NCBI GenBank assembly: GCA_041494805.1
Contig: JBGQBN010000010.1
Coordinates: 34,022-98,021 of the forward strand
Length of the DNA: 64,000 nucleotides
Direction of reading: 5' to 3'
Source: JBGQBN01 sp041494805
GTDB lineage: Bacteria; Acidobacteriota; Terriglobia; Terriglobales; Acidobacteriaceae
In this document: piece after piece, positions 32,195-41,361 of the stretch
How the letters are laid out: each line of letters opens with the position of its first letter
Numbering within the stretch: the first letter of the stretch is position 1
Notes under the pieces: model-generated
The model's database searches: none
The model's input: only the letters and a program-made list of their open reading frames with translations
What the model was told of the DNA's origin: nothing
Translations under genes and position numbers: made by a program

Positions 32195-32899
32195 TTGTCC
32201 ATCAACGGTCCCGAAGAACTCGAAGGCATGCGCGCGGTGGGCGCCATTGTTCACCTTATGCTCGAAGCCATGAAAGAACAGGTCCGGCCCGGTGTCTCGA
32301 CCGCTGAACTGGACGAAGTTGGCGCCCGTGTGATGCGCGAGCACGGGGCACAGTCCGCCCCGGCGATGGTGTACAAGTTCCCGGGCATCAACTGCATCAG
32401 CCTCAATGAGGAGGCGGTCCACGGCATTCCCGGCAAAAGAGCGCTACGCGACGGAGACCTGGTGAAGCTCGACGTCACAGTGGAGAAAGGCGGATTCATG
32501 GCGGATGCCGCCGTCACGGTTGCCGTGGGCACGGTGCCGGAGGAAAGCCTGCGGCTTATTGCCTGCGCCGAGAGCGCCTTCGCCAAAGCGATGCTGGTGG
32601 CTCGTGCCGGCTTCCGGGTCTCTGAAATCGGCCGCGTGGTGGAGCGCGAGGTACGGCGCAATGGCTTCTCGGTGATTCGCGACCTGGGCGGACACGGCAT
32701 TGGCCGCACTATCCATGAAGCGCCGCGAGTCCCCAATTATCCCGATCCCCAAGCCAACCAAGTGCTCACTGAAGGCCTGGTAATCACGGTCGAGCCCATT
32801 ATCGCCGCCGGGTTGGGCAGGGCCGTACTGGCCAAGGATGATGGACAGTGCGGACGGCGGACGGCAGGCCGTCCGCCCACTACGAGCACACGCTGGTGA
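32195..32899 (+). CDS. map: Type I methionine aminopeptidase, frameshifted near the C-terminus
   Basis: TTG start behind GGAGG (32185-32189). MetAP type I: AMVYKFPGINCISLNEEAVH, then the metal ligands in DLVKLDVTVEKGGFMADAAV, GHGIGRTIHEAP and VITVEPIIAAG. After LAKD (codon 37-39 of 32837-32839) the frame should continue xWTVRT; instead it runs into RRTAGRPPTTSTRW and stops. The +1-shifted frame from TGG at 32842 encodes WTVRTADGRPSAHYEHTLVI and stops at 32935-32937, giving a normal ~247-aa length. This matches a single-nt deletion near 32840. The lost AHYEH segment carries the fifth metal-ligand Glu, so the product as written should be inactive. Confidence 0.8.
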   Translation: MSINGPEELEGMRAVGAIVHLMLEAMKEQVRPGVSTAELDEVGARVMREHGAQSAPAMVYKFPGINCISLNEEAVHGIPGKRALRDGDLVKLDVTVEKGGFMADAAVTVAVGTVPEESLRLIACAESAFAKAMLVARAGFRVSEIGRVVEREVRRNGFSVIRDLGGHGIGRTIHEAPRVPNYPDPQANQVLTEGLVITVEPIIAAGLGRAVLAKDDGQCGRRTAGRPPTTSTRW

Positions 32900-32940
32900 T
32901 TACGAAGGGTGAGCCGATGCTGTTGACGGCGGCTTAGGCG

Positions 32941-33414
32941 CTACTTGATGTGGCAGGCGGCCAAGCCACGCTTCTCCAGATACTGCTGGTGGTAGTCTTC
33001 CGCCTCGTAGAACGTCACGGCAGGCACGATCTGAGTCACAATCGGCTTACGCAAGCGCCCGGACGTTTCCAGTTTCTCTTTGGAAGCTTTGGCTTCGGTT
33101 TCCTGCTCGGGCGTGTGGAAGAAGATGGCGGTGCGGTACTGGGTCCCGTGATCGGGGCCTTGACGGTTGAGCTGGGTGGGATCGTGATTCTCCCAGAAGA
33201 CTTCCAACAGCTTGTCGTAGGAAAGCTTGGCCGGATCGTATTCGACTTCCACCGCCTCGGCGTGCCCGGTGCGATCGGTGCAGACCTCTTCATAGGTGGG
33301 GTTGGCGGATTTCCCGCCGCTGTATCCCACGCGGGTGGAGATGACTCCCGGAAGTTGGCGGAAGGTCGCTTCGACTCCCCAGAAACAGCCTGCGGCAAAG
33401 GTAGCTTTAGCCAT
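32941..33414 (-). CDS. msrA: Peptide-methionine (S)-S-oxide reductase
   Basis: 157 aa. Reduces methionine-S-sulfoxide in proteins. Catalytic motif AAGCFWGVE near the N-terminus, then VGYSGGKSANPTYEEVCTDR, GHAEAVEVEYDP, FWENHDPTQLNRQGPDHGTQ and YRTAIFF. The C-terminal HQQYLEKRGLAACHIK carries a possible resolving Cys. Cytoplasmic: no signal peptide. Convergent with map, 3 bp from the corrected map stop. Confidence 0.95.
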   Translation of the reverse strand: MAKATFAAGCFWGVEATFRQLPGVISTRVGYSGGKSANPTYEEVCTDRTGHAEAVEVEYDPAKLSYDKLLEVFWENHDPTQLNRQGPDHGTQYRTAIFFHTPEQETEAKASKEKLETSGRLRKPIVTQIVPAVTFYEAEDYHQQYLEKRGLAACHIK

Positions 33415-33587
33415 AGCGCTATGACTCCTGAAGGTTAAGTGTAATCACTTCTATCAGATGATGCGAGCGGCGGGAAAGTGACGCCGACTTGCCACGCCTG
33501 CCCGGTTGACCCTGCCCAGTTGACCCAGCCCGCTTTTCGGGATAAAGTCCATGCCCAAGCGGCTTTCCCAGCCTGCCCAGAGGCTCT

Positions 33588-34901
33588 GTGGCTTCCAGTC
33601 TTCACCACAATTACGGGAGATACCGGCTCGTTTTGGCGCTCTGGCTGAGCCTGGCGCCGGTAACGGCGGCCCTGGCTGCCAACCCTGGCTTCACACCCCA
33701 GGGCTTCACAGTCCAAGAGCGCGTCGGCTTCATGGCCGGCGACCAATGGGAACCAGCCATTGCTGCCGACGGTTACGGACACGTTTATATTCTCTATCCC
33801 CAGTACGGCGTGCTGCCGGGATGTCCGGCTTGCCCGCTGCCTACCATGGTGCTGGCTGTCAGCGACGATAACGGCCTTACCTGGCAGAGACCGCGTTCCA
33901 TCGCTCCTCCGGACTCGGGCCAGTTTGATGCCCAGATCGTGGTGGATTCCCTGGACCACCGTACGGTGTACGCCGCCTGGGTGCAGAACAACAAGTACGA
34001 CACGGTAGTGGCCAAGTCCACCGATTTCGGGCAAAGCTGGTCTCTGACCCTGGCCGACCGCACTCACGTAGGTACGGACAAGCCCATTCTCGCAGTCCGA
34101 GGTCAGGATGTGTACGTCGGCTACAGCCATACGCGGAAGATGTTCGTGTCTTCGTCGCATGATGGAGGCATCACCTTCACGCCGGTCAACGTCAGTTCAA
34201 GCGCGACACTGGCTGGGGCTTCGGCGGGCGGCGGCACCGTGGATCCGGCAGGCAATGTTTATTTTGCCTGGGCTGGATATGAAAAGAATCGCCGTGGTAG
34301 GAAACCAGCGGACCTCTACATCAGCAAATCATCGGATGGGGGCGCGACCTGGGCTACCCGGTTGCTGGATGTTTCTGGCGCTCCTCCGGATTGCTCGGCT
34401 TACCATTGCGAGGAGGACTATCTGGGGGCGCAGATCACGATGGCCTCCGACGCGGCGGGCACGTTGTACGCGCTTTGGAACGCCGGCCACACGGATGGCA
34501 GCCCACAACGCATTTACTTCGCATCTTCCACCACTGAGGGCGCCACCTGGTCACCCAAGGTGGATGTTTCGACCGCGCCACGAGGTGTGGAACATGCTTT
34601 CCCGGCACTCGCGGCAGGATCGGCAGGCGACGTGCGCATCGCCTGGATGGACTCTCGTAGCCACCCACTGTGGAACACCTACTACCGCAGTTCGACCAGC
34701 GGCGGCGCGATCTGGACGGTTGAGTACAGGCTCTCCAGCCACCAGGCGGGCTATCGCTACATTCTGCCCGACGGATTCAGTTTTCCTTTTGGCGACTACT
34801 TCGAAATGGACATCGACAGCCGGGGCCAGACCCAGGCGGTCTGGGGCGAAGGGCTCAATTACAAGTCGCCGGGCTCGATCTGGTACAGCAGCGGGCGGTA
34901 A
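33588..34901 (+). CDS. Secreted sialidase-like (BNR/Asp-box) propeller protein
   Basis: 437 aa from a GTG start with AGAGG just before. Signal peptide about residues 12-31 (YRLVLALWLSLAPVTAALAA). Asp-box repeats SxDxGxxW: SDDNGLTW, STDFGQSW, SSDGGATW, plus degenerate SSHDGGITF and STTEGATW, arranged as a six-bladed propeller. A CPACPLP loop and DCSAYHCEED supply Cys residues. Active-site residues of true sialidases cannot be confirmed from sequence alone; it may be a non-enzymatic surface propeller. Confidence 0.8.
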   Translation: MASSLHHNYGRYRLVLALWLSLAPVTAALAANPGFTPQGFTVQERVGFMAGDQWEPAIAADGYGHVYILYPQYGVLPGCPACPLPTMVLAVSDDNGLTWQRPRSIAPPDSGQFDAQIVVDSLDHRTVYAAWVQNNKYDTVVAKSTDFGQSWSLTLADRTHVGTDKPILAVRGQDVYVGYSHTRKMFVSSSHDGGITFTPVNVSSSATLAGASAGGGTVDPAGNVYFAWAGYEKNRRGRKPADLYISKSSDGGATWATRLLDVSGAPPDCSAYHCEEDYLGAQITMASDAAGTLYALWNAGHTDGSPQRIYFASSTTEGATWSPKVDVSTAPRGVEHAFPALAAGSAGDVRIAWMDSRSHPLWNTYYRSSTSGGAIWTVEYRLSSHQAGYRYILPDGFSFPFGDYFEMDIDSRGQTQAVWGEGLNYKSPGSIWYSSGR

Positions 34902-35006
34902 GAATCCTGGTCCAAGCTTCGGTGCTGGCCTCAGAATTTACTTTCCTGAGAATTCACTTCGGCTTACCATAGCGGCCCTGCTGTCATTTTGCCGGGAGGT
35001 GGACTC

Positions 35007-35435
35007 GTGTACTTCATGGAAGTGAACCTGTGGTCCGTGCTGGTGGCCGCCGTCGCCACCATGGTCGTGGGCTTTCTGTGGTACTCGCCGGTCCTGTTTG
35101 CCCGGCCCTGGATGCTGGCCATGGGCTACGACCCGGAGGACAAGGCCAAACTGGAACAGATGCGCAAGAGCGCGGGCCCGGCTTATGCCATCTCTTTCGT
35201 GGCCAGCCTGGTCATGGCTTTCGTTCTGGCCAAGATCATTGACATCGCCACCGTCGACTCAGCTTTCTACGGGATGAAAATCGGTTTTGCGGTGTGGCTG
35301 GGCTTTGTAACCACCGTGCAGTTGACGGCCAAGCTGTTCGGCAACCAGTCCACGAAGCTGTACCTCATCAACACTGGCTACCAGTTGGTTTGTTATCTGG
35401 CGATGGGGGCGATTCTGGCAGTTTGGCCGCGGTAG
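35007..35435 (+). CDS. DUF1761 membrane protein
   Basis: 142 aa. GTG at 35007 is used because GGAGG at 34995-34999 is 7 nt before it (16 nt from the next ATG). Four helices: WSVLVAAVATMVVGFLWYSP, AYAISFVASLVMAFVLAKII, GMKIGFAVWLGFVTTVQLTA and LINTGYQLVCYLAMGAILAV. The GFLWYSP..F...W segment with the first helix is the DUF1761 hallmark. Function unknown. Confidence 0.85.
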   Translation: MYFMEVNLWSVLVAAVATMVVGFLWYSPVLFARPWMLAMGYDPEDKAKLEQMRKSAGPAYAISFVASLVMAFVLAKIIDIATVDSAFYGMKIGFAVWLGFVTTVQLTAKLFGNQSTKLYLINTGYQLVCYLAMGAILAVWPR

Positions 35436-35461
35436 CTGTATCACATGGCCTGGTGTTCCCG

Positions 35462-36409
35462 CTACTCCATCACCATCCCACCGGTTAGCGCCGCGACCCG
35501 ATCCACCCGGTGTTCCAGGCACCAGCGCTCCAGTTCCCCGACAATCTTCTCGGTCGCGACCGGGTCCCAGTAGCTGGCGGTTCCGATCTGCACGGCGGTT
35601 GCACCCGCCAGCATGAACTCGACGATATCCACCGCGGTCGAGATGCCACCTATTCCGATTACGGGGATCTTCACGGCTTTGGATGCGTCATAGACCATGC
35701 GCAGCGCGATGGGCTTGATGGCCGGCCCGGAGAGTCCGGCAGTAACGTTGGCAATGCGCGGCTTGCGGGTTTCGGCGTCGATCGCCATGGCCACAAATGT
35801 GTTTACCAGCGAAATTGCGTCCGCCCCGGCTTCCTCCGCCACCCGCGCCATCTGCGCGATGCTGGTCACGTTGGGAGAAAGTTTCACAATCAGCGGCCGC
35901 TGCGAGTTGCGTCTCGCGATGGCCACTACCTCGTCGAGTAATCGTGGGTCGCTGCCGAATTGGATGCCGCCCTGGGTGGTGTTGGGGCAGGATACGTTTA
36001 GTTCGTAGGCAGCTATGCCCTCACCTTCGTTCAGGATTTGTATGGTGCGTTCATAGTCCTCGCGGGTGTAGCCGAATACGTTGGCGAAGACCACAATATT
36101 CTTCATCTCCCGCAGCTTCGGAAGCTTTTCTTCGATGAAGGCGCGGGCGCCGATATTCTGCAGCCCGATTGCGTTGAGCATGCCTGCCGGCGTTTCATAC
36201 AGGCGCGGCGGCGGATGGCCCGCCATGGGCTCCTTCGATAATCCCTTGACCACGAAGCCGCCGAGTTTGTCGAGATGCACCACGTCCTCGAACTCGATGC
36301 CGTAGCCGAAGGTGCCGCTGGCCGCGATCACCGGATTCTTGAGCTGAATGCCGGCGAAGCTTACGCTGAAGTCGGGCTTGCGCGTGCCCGTCGTCGGAGA
36401 GGCTGTCAT
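35462..36409 (-). CDS. pyrD: Dihydroorotate dehydrogenase, class 1B
   Basis: 315 aa. Oxidises dihydroorotate to orotate in pyrimidine synthesis. FMN-binding TIM barrel: NPVIAASGTFGYGIEFEDVV, GGFVVKGLSKEPMAGHPPPR, ETPAGMLNAIGLQNIG. Catalytic Cys in ELNVSCPNTTQGG marks class 1 (1A/1B). C-terminal FMN phosphate site VIGIGGISTAVDIVEFMLAG. Class 1B enzymes work with the PyrK iron-sulfur/FAD subunit; no pyrK lies next to it in the window. Start overlaps the phosphatase stop by 4 nt, a co-translated pair. Confidence 0.93.
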   Translation of the reverse strand: MTASPTTGTRKPDFSVSFAGIQLKNPVIAASGTFGYGIEFEDVVHLDKLGGFVVKGLSKEPMAGHPPPRLYETPAGMLNAIGLQNIGARAFIEEKLPKLREMKNIVVFANVFGYTREDYERTIQILNEGEGIAAYELNVSCPNTTQGGIQFGSDPRLLDEVVAIARRNSQRPLIVKLSPNVTSIAQMARVAEEAGADAISLVNTFVAMAIDAETRKPRIANVTAGLSGPAIKPIALRMVYDASKAVKIPVIGIGGISTAVDIVEFMLAGATAVQIGTASYWDPVATEKIVGELERWCLEHRVDRVAALTGGMVME

Positions 36410-38070
36410 CGTGAGCCTCCCTGCGCCACTAGCGTGACCGGCCTGATTCCGCTGGAAGGGCTGGGCAACAAGCTTTCCAGCCGGTGCGCCGGAGCCAGCG
36501 CTTCGGTCAGAACTCGCCCGATGGCATGGGTAGGGGCATTGATGCCGAGCAGGGATGCCAGCGTAACCGCCAGATCTACTGGTTCACTATGCGTGCGGTA
36601 AGTGCCAGGTTGGAAGGGCAAACCATAGAAAGCCAGGGGCACGTGCGTATCGTAGGTGTACGGCGAAGCATGGTCGGTTCCGCTCTCAACCCCAACAGTG
36701 TAAGGGGCGGGAACGCCGATGACGTACCATCCGCCGAGTGGGGAATAGCTGTGCTCGTACTTGAGTCCGGTTTCCGTGTTGGGGACTTCACCCTCCGCCA
36801 GCTGCGAGCGCGTGTAGTACTCCCGCAGGCCAATCTGCTTGAGCGCAGCACCCACCGCCAGTTCGGCGTCTTCCTCCTTCACCTTGATCGCGGAGAAAGC
36901 GTCGTCGTTTAACCAGGCCATGGGGTAGTCGAAATCTTTCACGTATTCGGCCGAACGCCCGGGCGAAAGCTTGGCGGACAACGCATTGTTAAGCTGTTCC
37001 CGCATCTTGTCTGCCGAAAGATTCGCTGCGGGGATGCGCAACTTGGAAGCGACGTCGGGCAGTGGCGCGACCCCGTGGTCAGCGGAAAGTGCGATCCAGA
37101 CGTTGGCCAATCCAATCTGGTGGCCGAGAAAGTTGAAGAAGTCCGCCAGTTGCCGGTCCATGGCCAGCGCCATGGCCTGCATCTGGGGCGAATCGGGGCC
37201 AACCTGATGGCCGAGAATGTCGTTCGCCGACAGGCTGATGACCAGGAGATCCGTCGCCGGGCCGCTGCCCAGCTTTTCGTAGGTCATCAGCTCGCGGGCG
37301 AATTCGAATTCGTAGTCGTTGGCGAAGGGCGTGGAACCGACCAGTTCGTAGAAGCTGGCTGATTTTCCGGCTGGAACTGTGGTCGTGCGCAGTATGTTGC
37401 CGTTGCCGTCCTTCCATTCTTTGTTCAGGTATTTTTCTGCCCGTTTGCTGTCGTTGAAATCCTGCGCCCACCTGGAGAATTCGTTGCGATAGTACGTGGA
37501 GGTTATCCAGACGCCGGTCTTCCGATCGATCCAATAGGCTCCATCTCCTGCAAAGCCAGCGGGAAGTATTGCGGCCTGGTCTTTCAGTGCCAGCCCGAAC
37601 ACGCGAGCTTTGCCCTGCGTCGCCAGCTTGAGTTCGTCGCCGAGCGTGTCGGAGAGCAGGTTGTGGGGCGAAGCGCCGAATGCGTTGCTTGCCATGCCAA
37701 CGAGCTTGGTCCCGTCATCCTGCACGGACGTGACCACGCGCTTCTTTTGGGGATCCCACCACTCGTTGGCCAGGATGCCGTGGCCGTTGGAATATGCCCC
37801 GGTCAAGAGGGTTGCATGTCCCGGCGCGGTCCGGGTATTGGCGTAGTTGTAGTTGCAGTCGGTAAAGTAGGCGCCGTGATCGAGCAGGAGCCGGAAGCCA
37901 CCTTCGCCGAACTGATGGCGGTAGCGCTCCAGATAGTCGCCGCGGAACTGGTCTATCACTACGATGACGATCAGCTTGGGGCGGGCGTTGTAGGCGGAGG
38001 CAAGGCTCAAGCTGGCGGAAAAGAGGCACACCAGCAGGCGGACGACCGCGGAGCGGAGGGGGGATCTCAT
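36406..38070 (-). CDS. Secreted alkaline phosphatase family protein, PafA-like
   Basis: 554 aa. Signal peptide about residues 5-26 (LRSAVVRLLVCLFSASLSLA). Alkaline phosphatase superfamily: metal site LIVIVVIDQFRGDYLERY; nucleophile Thr in YANTRTAPGHATLLTGAYSN (the Thr-for-Ser class of PafA-type enzymes). Further metal-ligand motifs are LLVISLSANDILGHQVGPDS and WIALSADHGVAPLPD. It would hydrolyse phosphate monoesters in the periplasm. The overlapping pyrD suggests pyrimidine/phosphate co-expression, although no functional link is obvious. Confidence 0.9.
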   Translation of the reverse strand: MRSPLRSAVVRLLVCLFSASLSLASAYNARPKLIVIVVIDQFRGDYLERYRHQFGEGGFRLLLDHGAYFTDCNYNYANTRTAPGHATLLTGAYSNGHGILANEWWDPQKKRVVTSVQDDGTKLVGMASNAFGASPHNLLSDTLGDELKLATQGKARVFGLALKDQAAILPAGFAGDGAYWIDRKTGVWITSTYYRNEFSRWAQDFNDSKRAEKYLNKEWKDGNGNILRTTTVPAGKSASFYELVGSTPFANDYEFEFARELMTYEKLGSGPATDLLVISLSANDILGHQVGPDSPQMQAMALAMDRQLADFFNFLGHQIGLANVWIALSADHGVAPLPDVASKLRIPAANLSADKMREQLNNALSAKLSPGRSAEYVKDFDYPMAWLNDDAFSAIKVKEEDAELAVGAALKQIGLREYYTRSQLAEGEVPNTETGLKYEHSYSPLGGWYVIGVPAPYTVGVESGTDHASPYTYDTHVPLAFYGLPFQPGTYRTHSEPVDLAVTLASLLGINAPTHAIGRVLTEALAPAHRLESLLPSPSSGIRPVTLVAQGGSR

Positions 38071-38199
38071 CGCGCTGGTAGTTTACAGCCTGCCACGCGC
38101 CGGGCAAAACTTGTTGGGAAACAATTGACAGGCTGAAGATGGCACATGATATGTTTTGCGGCTCGCGTGAACCGGCAACTCTATTCTGAGGGACTCGTC

Positions 38200-38634
38200 A
38201 TGAAATCAGCCGTGTGTGTGGCAGGGTTCGGTCTCTCGTTCATTCTCGTGGTCGGCTCCGCAGTATTGACTGCCGCGTCTCCAGGGGCAGCGCCGAATGT
38301 GGCTTACGGCAAGTACCTGGTGGAGCAAGTAACGCTCTGCGGTGACTGCCATACTCCTCACAACGATAAAGGCGAACCCGTCGTGGGCAAATTATTGAAG
38401 GGCGCCCCGCTTGGGTTCAAGCCAGGTGTGCCGATGCCGGGATGGGCTGACAAAGCACCCAACATTGCCGGGTTGCCAGGTTGGGAAGATGACGCTGCGG
38501 TGAAATTCCTCATGACCGGCATCGCCTACAATGACCTGCCCGCGCGGCCGCCCATGCCGCAGTACCGCTTCAACAAGAAAGACGCTGAAGCAGTGGTGGC
38601 GTATTTGAAATCGCTGGCGCCCGCGGACAAGTAG
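38200..38634 (+). CDS. Exported c-type cytochrome
   Basis: 144 aa from ATG at 38200 behind GAGGG. Signal peptide SAVCVAGFGLSFILVVGSAV. Single haem site CGDCH with axial Met likely in MPQYRFNKKDAEAVVAYLKS, the C-terminal helix typical of class I cytochrome c. GKYLVEQVTLCGDCHTPHND matches isolated mono-haem periplasmic cytochromes. A periplasmic electron carrier; partner unknown. No other cytochrome genes are near. Confidence 0.9.
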   Translation: MKSAVCVAGFGLSFILVVGSAVLTAASPGAAPNVAYGKYLVEQVTLCGDCHTPHNDKGEPVVGKLLKGAPLGFKPGVPMPGWADKAPNIAGLPGWEDDAAVKFLMTGIAYNDLPARPPMPQYRFNKKDAEAVVAYLKSLAPADK

Positions 38635-38699
38635 GCCGGCGGTTGCAAGCTGCACTGTGAGTGCACTCCCAGCCGTTTTTCGATACAGTAGCTACTTCC

Positions 38700-39992
38700 A
38701 TGCTTGATCTGAACTTTGTCCGCAACCACCTGCCCCTGGTCGAGGAGAAGCTGCGCCAGCGTGGCATGGATCCCGGCGAGGTCTTGAAGGATTTCGGCCA
38801 GGTCGATGCCCAGCGGCGCCAGGCCATCACCAGCGCGGAGACCCTGAAGGCCCACCGCAACCGCGTGTCCGAAGAGATCGCCAAGCTCAAAAAAAGCGGG
38901 CAGGACGCCAGCGCGCTTATGGCCGAAACCAAGGACATGCGCGAGCAAGTCCAGGAACTGGAAAAGGCCGCCGAAGAATATGAGACGCGCCTGAGAGAAG
39001 TCCTGGTCGGCATTCCCAATGTGCCCCATGAAAGCGTGCCCGTCGGCAAGAGCGTTGAAGACAATCTGGAAATCCGGCGCTGGGGCACGCCGCCCAAGTT
39101 CGATTTCACGCCCAAGCCCCATTGGGAACTCGGAGAGCAGCTCGGCGTCCTCGATTTGGAGCGCGCCGCCAAACTTACCGGCGCGCGTTTCGCCGTGTAC
39201 TGGGACCTGGGAGCGCGCCTGGAACGGGCGCTGGCCAGTTTCATGCTCGACCTGCACACTCGCGAGCACGGCTACACGGAAGTGTTGCCACCGTACCTGG
39301 TGAACACTGCGTCCATGTATGGCACCGGACAGCTCCCCAAGTTCGCCTCCGACCTTTTTCGCGTGCCACACGGCGGGAAGGACCTCTGGCTGATTCCCAC
39401 CGCGGAAGTTCCAGTGACAAATCTTTACCGGGATGAAGTGCTGGATGCTTCCCGGCTGCCCGTCGCGCTCACGGCGTACACTCCGTGCTTCCGCAGCGAA
39501 GCCGGCTCCTACGGCAAGGACGTGCGCGGCATCATCCGGCAGCACCAGTTTCAGAAAGTCGAATTGGTGAAGTTCTCACGGCCCGAGGATTCCTACCCAC
39601 AGCTGGAAAAACTCACGCACGATGCCGAAGAAGTCCTGCAAAAGCTTGGCTTGCATTACCGGGTGGTCACGCTCTGTACTGCCGACATGGGTTTCTCCTC
39701 GGCCAAGACCTACGACATTGAAGTATGGTTGCCGGGACAGCAATTGTTCCGCGAAATCTCTTCCTGCTCGAACTTCGAATCGTTCCAGGCGCGGCGCGCT
39801 AACATCCGTTACCGCCTCGAAGGGAAGAACAAGACTGATTTCGTCCACACCCTGAATGGTAGCGGTCTCGCCATTGGCCGTACCTGGGTGGCGATCGTTG
39901 AGAACAACCAGCAGGCCGACGGCACGGTGGTGATTCCAGAGGCGCTGCGACCATACATGGGCACGGACCGCATCACGGCGAAGAAGTTTTGA
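38700..39992 (+). CDS. serS: Serine-tRNA ligase
   Basis: 430 aa from ATG at 38700 (MLDLNFVRNH). Charges tRNA-Ser (and tRNA-Sec) with serine, cytoplasm. N-terminal tRNA-binding coiled coil (residues about 30-100, FGQVDAQRRQAITSAETLKA). Class II catalytic core: motif 2 FRSEAGSYGKDVRGIIRQHQ, motif 3 GSGLAIGRTWVAIVENNQQA, serine-site segment LIPTAEVPVTNLYRDEV. Complete for the family; no odd features. Possible in-frame upstream extension rejected because SerS starts at MLDL. Confidence 0.96.
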   Translation: MLDLNFVRNHLPLVEEKLRQRGMDPGEVLKDFGQVDAQRRQAITSAETLKAHRNRVSEEIAKLKKSGQDASALMAETKDMREQVQELEKAAEEYETRLREVLVGIPNVPHESVPVGKSVEDNLEIRRWGTPPKFDFTPKPHWELGEQLGVLDLERAAKLTGARFAVYWDLGARLERALASFMLDLHTREHGYTEVLPPYLVNTASMYGTGQLPKFASDLFRVPHGGKDLWLIPTAEVPVTNLYRDEVLDASRLPVALTAYTPCFRSEAGSYGKDVRGIIRQHQFQKVELVKFSRPEDSYPQLEKLTHDAEEVLQKLGLHYRVVTLCTADMGFSSAKTYDIEVWLPGQQLFREISSCSNFESFQARRANIRYRLEGKNKTDFVHTLNGSGLAIGRTWVAIVENNQQADGTVVIPEALRPYMGTDRITAKKF

Positions 39993-40080
39993 AAATGGGG
40001 TGCGGGCGTCCCTTGGGCTTCGCTCAGCGCAGGCCTCCGCACCTTTGGTTTGCCAAGGACAGGGCTAGAAACTAGACTTG

Positions 40081-40503
40081 ATGAGCGCAGAAGCAAGAAC
40101 GAATGTCGAGAGCGTGCCTTCCCTGCCGATGACTGCCATCTGGCGCACAATTCGCGACTATATTCTGTGGTCGTATGAACGAGGTACCGTCCAGTATGAC
40201 GTCATGGTGACGCTCATCCTTTTGTTTGTGTTTCTTTCGCCCGTGTGGATCAACTTCAACGACAAACCCATCGAGCGCAATCCGCATCCAACCGGTGTAG
40301 CCGTGGTTCCCGATCCCGGGGGGGGATTCATCTACCAGATTCAAGCCACGGCGGTTTCCGGAAAGGACGAGGCGGCGATTCGGGACCGGTTGTTGCGCAT
40401 CATCGAGCCGATTGCAGGTGAAGTGACGATCAGCAAATGGGAACCCGTATCCGACCCGTCCGGGCATGTCGTGAGTTACAAAGTCTGGGTGCAAAGAGAA
40501 TAG
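40081..40503 (+). CDS. Membrane-anchored conserved protein
   Basis: 140 aa from ATG at 40081. One TM at about 40-58 (YDVMVTLILLFVFLSPVWIN) preceded by RDYILWSYERGTVQ. The remainder (about 75-140) is a small extracytoplasmic domain: VAVVPDPGGGFIYQIQATAV, AIRDRLLRIIEPIAGEVTIS, PSGHVVSYKVWVQ. Conserved-looking acidobacterial protein preceding a LolA-like gene on the same strand with a 14-bp gap, so likely an operon. Function unknown. Confidence 0.75.
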   Translation: MSAEARTNVESVPSLPMTAIWRTIRDYILWSYERGTVQYDVMVTLILLFVFLSPVWINFNDKPIERNPHPTGVAVVPDPGGGFIYQIQATAVSGKDEAAIRDRLLRIIEPIAGEVTISKWEPVSDPSGHVVSYKVWVQRE

Positions 40504-40517
40504 CGGGCGCACAACCC

Positions 40518-41231
40518 ATGAAACATATGCCTTCATTTCGGTGGTTTTTTCCGGCCATGATTTTGCTGACCGCAATGGCATGGGCGCAACAGCCGTCGAA
40601 TGCCCAGTCGAACGCCGAACTGGAACGCGTGCTCAACCGAATGGACACCACTGCCGCGAACTTCCGCACCACAGAAGCCAGCTTCGTCTGGAATCAGTAT
40701 CAGAAAGTGGTGGACGATACCGACACCCAGAAAGGCAAAGTGTATTTTCGCCGCGTGGCTAACGAAATCCAGATGGTTGCGGACATCTCCGAACCCGACA
40801 AGAAGTACGTGCTGTTCACGGACTCCAAAGTCCAGGTATATCAGCCACGCATCGACCAGGTCACGTCCTACGACACTGGCAAGAACCGGGCGGAATTCGA
40901 GAGTTTTTTGGTGCTCGGGTTCGGCGGCAGGGGGCACGACATGCTGAAATCCTTTGACGTGAAGTACCTGGGAACCGAGAAAGTGGACGGCGTGGAGACC
41001 GCCAAGCTCGATCTCATCCCCAAATCGCAGAAAGTCCGCAACACGTTCGAGCACATTCTGTTGTGGATCGATCCGGCCCAGGGCATCTCGATGCAGCAGC
41101 AACTTTTCGAGCCTTCAGGGGACTATCGCCTGGCCAAGTATTCTGAAATCCAGCTAAACCAGAAGATCCCCGACGTGGTATTCAAGCTGAAGACGACCGG
41201 CAAGACAAAGTTTGTAGCGCCCCAGGGTTAG
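40518..41231 (+). CDS. LolA-like outer-membrane lipoprotein carrier
   Basis: 237 aa from ATG at 40518. Signal peptide WFFPAMILLTAMAWAQQ region. LolA/LolB-like fold: DTTAANFRTTEASFVWNQYQ, KGKVYFRRVANEIQMVADIS, YVLFTDSKVQVYQPRIDQVT, KLDLIPKSQKVRNTFEHILL and ISMQQQLFEPSGDYRLAKYS. Members shuttle lipoproteins or sense lipid in the periplasm. No LolCDE genes are adjacent, although an unrelated FtsX-type ABC system is at 17-21.7 kb. True lipoprotein chaperone function is not proven. Confidence 0.82.
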   Translation: MKHMPSFRWFFPAMILLTAMAWAQQPSNAQSNAELERVLNRMDTTAANFRTTEASFVWNQYQKVVDDTDTQKGKVYFRRVANEIQMVADISEPDKKYVLFTDSKVQVYQPRIDQVTSYDTGKNRAEFESFLVLGFGGRGHDMLKSFDVKYLGTEKVDGVETAKLDLIPKSQKVRNTFEHILLWIDPAQGISMQQQLFEPSGDYRLAKYSEIQLNQKIPDVVFKLKTTGKTKFVAPQG

Positions 41232-41361
41232 CAGGGGCTGAAGCTGGAAGAAGATTAGGGCTGAAAAACGTAGCGCCGGGCGCTATACTGCAACAACGCA
41301 ACTTCCGCCGTGGTGGAAGTGGTAAAGAAGGGTTCTACCGCGCTAACATTTGCGGTTTTTC

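Noticed and set aside
36406..38070. Phosphatase gene as arylsulfatase
   Set aside because: The nucleophile region is NTRTAPGHA (Thr), matching PafA-type phosphatases; no CxPSR.
41301..41322. Hairpin ACTTCCGCCGTGGTGGAAGT as a terminator
   Set aside because: No T-run follows on either strand.
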